Shown one piece after another: positions 13,259-17,263 of a stretch of 17,263 nucleotides of DNA. The stretch is from Roseburia sp. CAG:303. Lineage in GTDB: Bacteria > Bacillota > Clostridia > Lachnospirales > Lachnospiraceae. Below the pieces are notes generated by a model. The model did no database searches. It worked only from the letters and a program-made list of their open reading frames with translations, and was not told where the DNA came from. The position numbers and the translations under genes are program-made. Positions within the stretch are counted from its first letter, which is position 1, and each line of letters opens with the position of its first letter. The stretch is from positions 74,415 to 91,677 of the forward strand of contig FR900166.1 of the NCBI GenBank assembly GCA_000437755.1. Reading direction: 5' to 3'.

Positions 13259-14017
13259 TTATTCTGCTGATTTATAATTAACAATACGTCCGAAATCCGG
13301 TTTCAGTGATGCTCCACCTACCAGACCTCCGTCGATATCAGGCTGTTCGAAAAGGTCAGCTGCATTTGCAGAAGAAACACTGCCTCCATAGAGAATTCTG
13401 ATTTCCTGTGCAATACCTTCATCATAAATCTCTGCCAGACAATCTCTGATTGCTTTGCATACTTCCTGTGCCTGGTCTGTTCTCGCACCTACACCCGTGC
13501 CGATTGCCCAGATCGGTTCGTATGCTACGATTGCTTTCTTTGCATTTTCAGGTTTTACATTATAAAAAGCTATCTTTATCTGCATACGGATTAAATCCAG
13601 TGTAATACCCTGTTTTCTCTGTTTCAGTGTCTCACCGCAGCAGATAATCGGGATAATATCATGTTCGAATGCTTTTAAGACTTTCTTATTTACGGTTTCA
13701 TCTGTTTCAGCGAAGAAACTTCTTCTCTCGGAATGTCCTAAAATAACATATTCCACACCTACATCCGTAAGCATATCCGGTGCGATTTCTCCTGTAAACG
13801 CACCTTTCTCTTCAAAATACATATTCTGGGAACCAATTCCGATATTTGTTCCCTGTACTGCTTCAATACATGGAAGAATGTCAAGATCCGGCACACATAA
13901 TGCCACATCAACATCATCATTCTGTACTAAAGGAATTAATTCTTTAATTAAAGCGACTGCTGAATTTGGTGTCATGTTCATTTTCCAGTTTCCAGCAATA
14001 ACCATTCTTCTTGCCAT
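13259..14017 (-). CDS. tpiA: Triosephosphate isomerase
   Basis: The product is 252 residues, the usual length. It opens MARRMVIAGNWKMN, with the substrate-binding N10 and K12. The catalytic His is H95 in VILGHSERRSFF and the catalytic Glu is E167 in VAYEPIWAIGTG, which leads into the flexible loop. The phosphate-binding YGGSVSSANA and GGLVGGASL segments follow. The enzyme interconverts dihydroxyacetone phosphate and glyceraldehyde 3-phosphate. GGGAGG lies nine bases upstream of the ATG. It is 28 bases downstream of pgk and closes the glycolytic block. No gpmI or eno follows; the next gene is the HD-GYP protein. Confidence 0.98.
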   Translation of the reverse strand: MARRMVIAGNWKMNMTPNSAVALIKELIPLVQNDDVDVALCVPDLDILPCIEAVQGTNIGIGSQNMYFEEKGAFTGEIAPDMLTDVGVEYVILGHSERRSFFAETDETVNKKVLKAFEHDIIPIICCGETLKQRKQGITLDLIRMQIKIAFYNVKPENAKKAIVAYEPIWAIGTGVGARTDQAQEVCKAIRDCLAEIYDEGIAQEIRILYGGSVSSANAADLFEQPDIDGGLVGGASLKPDFGRIVNYKSAE

Positions 14018-14045
14018 GGTAAAAACCCTCCCAGTGAAATTTTAT

Positions 14046-15251
14046 TTATTTATCGTTTGCAGCTGCAACACCTGGTAATTCTTTTCCTTCCAGGAATTCA
14101 AGGGATGCACCGCCGCCTGTGGAAATATGGCTCATTTTATCACCATATCCAAGGATATTTACTGCTGCTGCTGAATCTCCACCGCCGATAATTGTTGTAG
14201 CATCTGTTTCGGCCAGTGATTTTGCCACTTCTACAGTACCCTGCTTTAAGATAGGGTTTTCAAATACACCCATTGGTCCATTCCATACAACTGTCTTTGC
14301 TGATTTTACAGCTTCTGCATAAAGTTCAGCTGTCTTTGAGCCGATATCCAGTCCCATCTTATCAGCCGGCATATCTTCTACGCTTACATTGATAACAGGA
14401 ATTTCAGCATCAATTGGATTTGGGAAAGCATCTGCTGCTACCGTATCGATAGGAAGGAGTAATTTCTTTCCGAGTTTCTCAGCTTTTTCCATCATTTCTT
14501 TACAGTAGTCAATCTTTTCATCATCTACTAATGATTTTCCTACTTCATAACCTTTTGCCTTTAAGAAAGTGAATGCCATGCCGCCACCAATAATTAAAGT
14601 ATCACATTTCTCGAGCAGGTTATTAATAACGGATAATTTATCTGCTACTTTTGCACCGCCAAGGATTGCAACAAATGGTCTTTCCGGATTTTCTACTGCA
14701 TTTCCGAGGAAGTCAATTTCTTTCTGCATCAGATAACCAACAACTGCTGTATCTACCAGAGATGCAACCCCTACGTTTGAGCAATGTGCTCTGTGGGCTG
14801 TTCCGAATGCATCATTTACAAATACATCACAAAGAGATGCAAGGTCTTTCGAGAAAGCTTCACCGTTCTTTGTTTCTTCTGCACGATATCTTGTATTTTC
14901 AAGCAATACAACTTCGCCATCCTGCATAGTTTCTACTGCTGCCTTTGCATTTGGTCCAACAACTTCAGGATCTGCTGCAAATTTTACTTCCTGTCCTAAA
15001 AGCTCGGATAATCTCTTTGCAACTGGTGCAAGTGATAATTCCGGTTTTGGTTCTCCCTTTGGTTTTCCAAGATGTGAGCAGAGAATTACTTTTCCTCCGT
15101 CGGCAATTAACTTCTTTATGGTAGGAAGTGCTGCCACAAGACGGTTCTCATCTGTAATCTTTCCATCTTTTAACGGTACGTTAAAATCGCAACGAACCAG
15201 AACTCTTTTTCCTTTTACCTGAATATCATCCACTGACTTTTTATTTAACAT
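14046..15251 (-). CDS. pgk: Phosphoglycerate kinase
   Basis: The product is 401 residues, the standard bacterial length. The N-terminal domain holds the phosphoglycerate site: VLVRCDFNVPLKDGKITDEN, the HLGKPKG motif and the ENTRYRAEETKN and GTAHRAHCSN segments. The nucleotide domain has ILGGAKVADKLSVI, GGGMAFTFL, WNGPMGVFE and IIGGGDSAAAV. It transfers phosphate from 1,3-bisphosphoglycerate to ADP. AAGGAAG about eight bases ahead of the ATG is a moderate site, weaker than those of the flanking genes. The 150-base gap from gap contains several overlapping hairpins, which may set the gap to pgk expression ratio. Confidence 0.98.
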   Translation of the reverse strand: MLNKKSVDDIQVKGKRVLVRCDFNVPLKDGKITDENRLVAALPTIKKLIADGGKVILCSHLGKPKGEPKPELSLAPVAKRLSELLGQEVKFAADPEVVGPNAKAAVETMQDGEVVLLENTRYRAEETKNGEAFSKDLASLCDVFVNDAFGTAHRAHCSNVGVASLVDTAVVGYLMQKEIDFLGNAVENPERPFVAILGGAKVADKLSVINNLLEKCDTLIIGGGMAFTFLKAKGYEVGKSLVDDEKIDYCKEMMEKAEKLGKKLLLPIDTVAADAFPNPIDAEIPVINVSVEDMPADKMGLDIGSKTAELYAEAVKSAKTVVWNGPMGVFENPILKQGTVEVAKSLAETDATTIIGGGDSAAAVNILGYGDKMSHISTGGGASLEFLEGKELPGVAAANDK

Positions 15252-15307
15252 TCTTATTTCTTCCTTTCTGATCTATCATTCATTCCAGAAATGACCTTAC
15301 CGGTTTT

Positions 15308-15325
15308 CCTGTAAAACAGAACAGG
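15308..15325 (-). other. Alternative hairpin overlapping the gap terminator stem
   Basis: CCTGT (15325-15321) can pair with ACAGG (15312-15308) around an eight-base loop on the minus strand. The same CCTGT can instead pair with the upstream ACAGG at 15336-15332, and it overlaps the 3' arm of the GC-rich stem at 15324-15350. The repeated TTTTACAGGA sequence is what makes these pairings mutually exclusive. It may be a chance product of a small duplication. Confidence 0.35.
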
Positions 15326-15350
15326 TCCGGTCCTGTAAAAAGACCGGACC
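15324..15350 (-). terminator. GC-rich hairpin in the gap-pgk spacer (terminator or attenuator)
   Basis: GGTCCGGTC (15350-15342) pairs perfectly with GACCGGACC (15332-15324) on the minus strand, with a nine-base loop rich in T. The sequence that follows is TGTTCTGTTTT, only a moderate T-run. It lies 52 bases after the gap stop. It is the most stable stem in the window and is probably a partial terminator or a 3'-end stabiliser of gap mRNA. Confidence 0.55.
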
Positions 15351-15357
15351 CATGCAG

Positions 15358-15380
15358 GTCTGAAACATCTGTTTCCAGAC
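15358..15380 (-). other. Hairpin directly after gap
   Basis: GTCTGGAAAC (15380-15371) pairs with GTTTCAGAC (15366-15358), leaving one bulged G and an AGAT loop on the minus strand. It lies 21 bases after the gap stop and seven bases before the GC-rich stem. There is no T-run, so it is not a terminator by itself; a stability or processing role is possible. Confidence 0.4.
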
Positions 15381-15401
15381 TGTTCTTATTTCATTTCAAA
15401 A

Positions 15402-16439
15402 TTAAGCTAATTCTGCAAAATATTTGATTGTTCTAACCATCTGGCTTGTGTATGAATTTTCGTTATCATACCATGAAACAACCTGTACCTGATAAGTATC
15501 TTCTGCAATCTGAGCTACCATTGTCTGTGTAGCATCGAATAAGGAACCATATCTCATGCCGATAACATCTGAAGATACGATAGGATCTTCATTGTATCCG
15601 AATGATTCTGAAGCTGCTGCCTTCATTGCTGCATTGATTCCTTCTTTTGTTACATCTGTTCCCTTAACTACTGCTGTAAGGATTGTTGTTGATCCTGTTG
15701 GAACTGGTACTCTCTGTGCAGAACCGATAAGTTTTCCGTTTAATTCAGGAATAACAAGTCCGATAGCTTTTGCAGCGCCTGTTGAGTTAGGAACGATATT
15801 TGCAGCACCTGCTCTTGCTCTTCTTAAATCACCCTTTCTGTGTGGTCCGTCAAGAATCATCTGATCGCCTGTGTAAGCGTGGATTGTTGACATGATACCG
15901 CTCTGGATTGGAGCATATTTATTTAATGCATTTGCCATAGGTGCAAGGCAGTTTGTTGTACAGGATGCAGCTGAGATGATCTGATCATCTGCGGTTAATG
16001 TATTTTCGTTTACTGAGAATACGATTGTCTTAAGGTCATTTCCAGCTGGAGCTGAAATAACAACCTTCTTAGCACCTGCATTGATATGAGCCATTGATTT
16101 TTCTTTTGAGCAGTAGAAACCTGTACACTCAAGAACAACATCTACTCCGATTTCTCCCCAAGGAAGATTGTTTGCATCTGCTTCTTTGTAAATTGTAAGT
16201 GTCTTTCCATCAACAGTGATTGTGTTTGCTTCATCATCTGCTGATACTGTGTGAAGGTTTTCACCAATCTTTCCACAGTAACCACCCTGTGCTGTATCAT
16301 ACTTAAGAAGATCTGCTAACATGGAAGGTTTTGTTAAATCGTTGATAGCTACTACTTCATATCCTTCTGCACCAAACATCTGTCTGAATGCAAGACGTCC
16401 AATACGTCCAAATCCGTTAATTGCAACTTTTACTGACAT
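15402..16439 (-). CDS. gap: Glyceraldehyde-3-phosphate dehydrogenase, NAD-dependent, phosphorylating
   Basis: The product is 345 residues. The Rossmann fold starts at once with VAINGFGRIGRLAFRQ, and D34 in INDLT indicates NAD specificity. The catalytic Cys is C160 in SAASCTTNCLAP and the assisting His is near 187 in MSTIHAYTGDQ. RRARAGAANIVPNSTGAAKA and the terminal WYDNENSYTSQMVR complete the family pattern. It oxidises glyceraldehyde 3-phosphate to 1,3-bisphosphoglycerate. Codons are strongly biased to a few preferred ones, as in highly expressed genes. AGGAGG is eleven bases from the ATG, a little far. A good promoter lies at 16513-16541. It is the first gene of the glycolytic block and is divergent from the PHP gene. 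Confidence 0.98.
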   Translation of the reverse strand: MSVKVAINGFGRIGRLAFRQMFGAEGYEVVAINDLTKPSMLADLLKYDTAQGGYCGKIGENLHTVSADDEANTITVDGKTLTIYKEADANNLPWGEIGVDVVLECTGFYCSKEKSMAHINAGAKKVVISAPAGNDLKTIVFSVNENTLTADDQIISAASCTTNCLAPMANALNKYAPIQSGIMSTIHAYTGDQMILDGPHRKGDLRRARAGAANIVPNSTGAAKAIGLVIPELNGKLIGSAQRVPVPTGSTTILTAVVKGTDVTKEGINAAMKAAASESFGYNEDPIVSSDVIGMRYGSLFDATQTMVAQIAEDTYQVQVVSWYDNENSYTSQMVRTIKYFAELA

Positions 16440-16512
16440 TTTTTTATTTTCCTCCTATAAAAAATGTATTTTAGTAAATACCTTGTCTTTGCAAGTTATC
16501 TATCTGTCTCTT

Positions 16513-16541
16513 ATTTTACCTAATTTACTCAAAAATATCAA
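16513..16541 (-). promoter_or_regulatory. Promoter for the gap-pgk-tpiA block
   Basis: On the minus strand, TTGATA (16541-16536) and TAAAAT (16518-16513) are separated by 17 bases, a match of 10 of 12. The predicted start near 16506 gives a leader of about 66 bases. That leader contains a small GTATTT/AAATAC hairpin (16481-16466) just before the AGGAGG site. The surrounding 248-base divergent region (16440-16687) is AT-rich and otherwise holds the PHP promoter and the palindrome at 16645. Confidence 0.7.
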
Positions 16542-16583
16542 GCATAATTTGGTAAATTGTTAAATTTTTTTCAATGTTTCTTA

Positions 16584-16612
16584 TTTTCAGTCTGTAACTA
16601 TTGTGCTAAACT
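16584..16612 (+). promoter_or_regulatory. Candidate promoter for the PHP gene
   Basis: TTTTCA (16584-16589) and TAAACT (16607-16612) are separated by 17 bases on the plus strand. The -10 is preceded by TGC, an extended -10 feature. The predicted start near 16619 leaves a leader of about 69 bases, which contains the TGGGAA-T-TTCCCA palindrome. Each hexamer is only a moderate match. Confidence 0.4.
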
Positions 16613-16644
16613 ATGTGTATATTCAACATCATATCACTGATTTA

Positions 16645-16657
16645 TGGGAATTTCCCA
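16645..16657. promoter_or_regulatory. 13-base palindrome, operator candidate ahead of the PHP gene
   Basis: TGGGAA and TTCCCA flank a central T, making a perfect 6-1-6 inverted repeat. It lies between the predicted start of transcription and the AAAAGGAG of the PHP gene, where a bound repressor would block elongation. As RNA the loop would be too small to fold, so a protein site is more likely. I do not recognise the regulator. Confidence 0.35.
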
Positions 16658-16687
16658 AAAAATATAAGAATACAAAAGGAGTTAATT

Positions 16688-17263
16688 ATGATTTGTGATT
16701 TTCATGTACATACCTGTATGTCATCGGATTCGGATGCCGATATTAAAATGGTCATCGAAAAAGCCATTTCTCTCGGCATGAAATATTTATGCATTACTGA
16801 TCACCACGATATTGATTATGAGGACGGAACTTTTCTCTTAAATCCGGCTGATTATTATAACTGTCTTACTTCCGTCCGGGAGCAGTTCCGGGACAGGATA
16901 CAGCTTCTCATTGGTGTGGAACTCGGACTGCAGCCTCACTTAAAAACAGAATGTACAGAATTTGTACATTCTGTACCATTTGATTTTGTCATAGGCTCTT
17001 CCCATGTCATTAACGGAATCGATCCTTATTACGAAGAAATCTGGAATGCCCATTCTTCCGAGGAAGTCATGACCATGTATTTTGAAAACATTCTTGCGAA
17101 CTTATCCGTTCACACAGATTTTGACGTATATGGTCATCTTGATTATGCCATCCGCTATGCCAAAGAAAAAGATAAAAATTATTCCTACGAGAAATATAAG
17201 AATATTATTGACCGCATATTAGAAACCATTCTTTCCCTCGGAAAAGGAATCGAAATCAATACC
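16688..17263 (+). CDS. PHP-domain phosphoesterase, histidinol-phosphatase-like (runs off the right edge)
   Basis: The first 192 codons are present and the frame is open to the edge. AAAAGGAG six bases before the ATG sets the start. PHP metal ligands are visible: H6 and H8 in CDFHVHTCMSSDSDAD, ITDHHDID at 36-43, E78 in IGVELGLQP, a further His in FVIGSSHVI and GHLDY. The order and spacing fit the HisJ/HisK histidinol-phosphatase branch of the family (about 260-270 residues), which removes phosphate from L-histidinol phosphate in histidine synthesis. No other his gene is in view and related PHP proteins hydrolyse other phosphates, so the substrate is unproven and I give no symbol. It is the only plus-strand gene, divergent from gap. 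An inverted repeat lies inside the reading frame at 16946-16974. Confidence 0.85.
   Translation, partial: MICDFHVHTCMSSDSDADIKMVIEKAISLGMKYLCITDHHDIDYEDGTFLLNPADYYNCLTSVREQFRDRIQLLIGVELGLQPHLKTECTEFVHSVPFDFVIGSSHVINGIDPYYEEIWNAHSSEEVMTMYFENILANLSVHTDFDVYGHLDYAIRYAKEKDKNYSYEKYKNIIDRILETILSLGKGIEINT
16946..16974. repeat. Perfect 12-bp inverted repeat inside the PHP gene
   Basis: ACAGAATGTACA (16946-16957) and TGTACATTCTGT (16963-16974) are exact reverse complements around a GAATT loop. The frame reads through it as TECTEFVHSV. It could form a stable hairpin in mRNA or act as a protein site. The reading frame is uninterrupted, so it is not an insertion that broke the gene. Confidence 0.6.

Noticed and set aside
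16440..16687. Small RNA or riboswitch in the gap/PHP divergent region
   Set aside because: Only short hairpins and promoters are visible; no known riboswitch core is recognisable.

Overview
The window reads as chromosomal housekeeping DNA from a low-to-moderate G+C member of the Bacillota, most likely class Clostridia and probably Lachnospiraceae. Three things point there: the ylxM-ffh-rpsP-khpA-rimM-trmD-rplS-(lepB)-rbgA-rnhB-yraN order, strong AGGAGG-type ribosome binding sites, and the N-terminus of the truncated PRPP-synthetase-like gene at the left edge. The family assignment is inference. I count 23 protein genes, 22 on the minus strand and one on the plus strand. I see no rRNA, tRNA, CRISPR array, insertion sequence or phage gene, and no gene-free stretch longer than 300 bases.

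Read in the direction of transcription (right to left), the minus strand begins with a glycolytic block, gap-pgk-tpiA. It is driven by a clear promoter at 16513-16541 and closed by a hairpin at 13201-13251. A single HD-GYP cyclic-di-GMP phosphodiesterase gene follows. Next is an SRP/ribosome/tRNA block, ylxM-ffh-rpsP-khpA-rimM-trmD, under a near-consensus promoter (TTGACA-17-TATGAT). Then comes rplS, with its own likely promoter and a structured leader that may be an L19 autoregulatory leader.

After a hairpin at 7788-7827 comes a tight run: three type I signal peptidase genes with rbgA between the first and second, then rnhB, a FliK-like gene, a stand-alone FlhB C-terminal-domain gene (fhlB/ylqH type), yraN, pgeF and a membrane-anchored GH25 lysozyme. 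Many junctions there overlap or are only a few bases apart. The last minus-strand gene is a truncated ribose-phosphate pyrophosphokinase-like gene with a strong promoter of its own.

The only plus-strand gene is a truncated PHP-family (histidinol-phosphatase-like) gene, divergent from gap across a 248-base AT-rich region that carries promoters in both directions.

Most of the window is conserved core genome and I do not claim a new defence or mobile system. The points most worth following are: the orphan FliK-like/FlhB-C pair inside a ribosome and cell-envelope operon; three non-identical signal peptidases, one lacking the usual proline after SM; the overlapping, mutually exclusive hairpins between gap and pgk; a terminator-like hairpin ending three bases before the lepB3 Shine-Dalgarno; and a perfect 12-bp inverted repeat inside the PHP gene. 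Several gene starts were moved downstream of the longest open frame on ribosome-binding-site and overlap grounds, as explained entry by entry.
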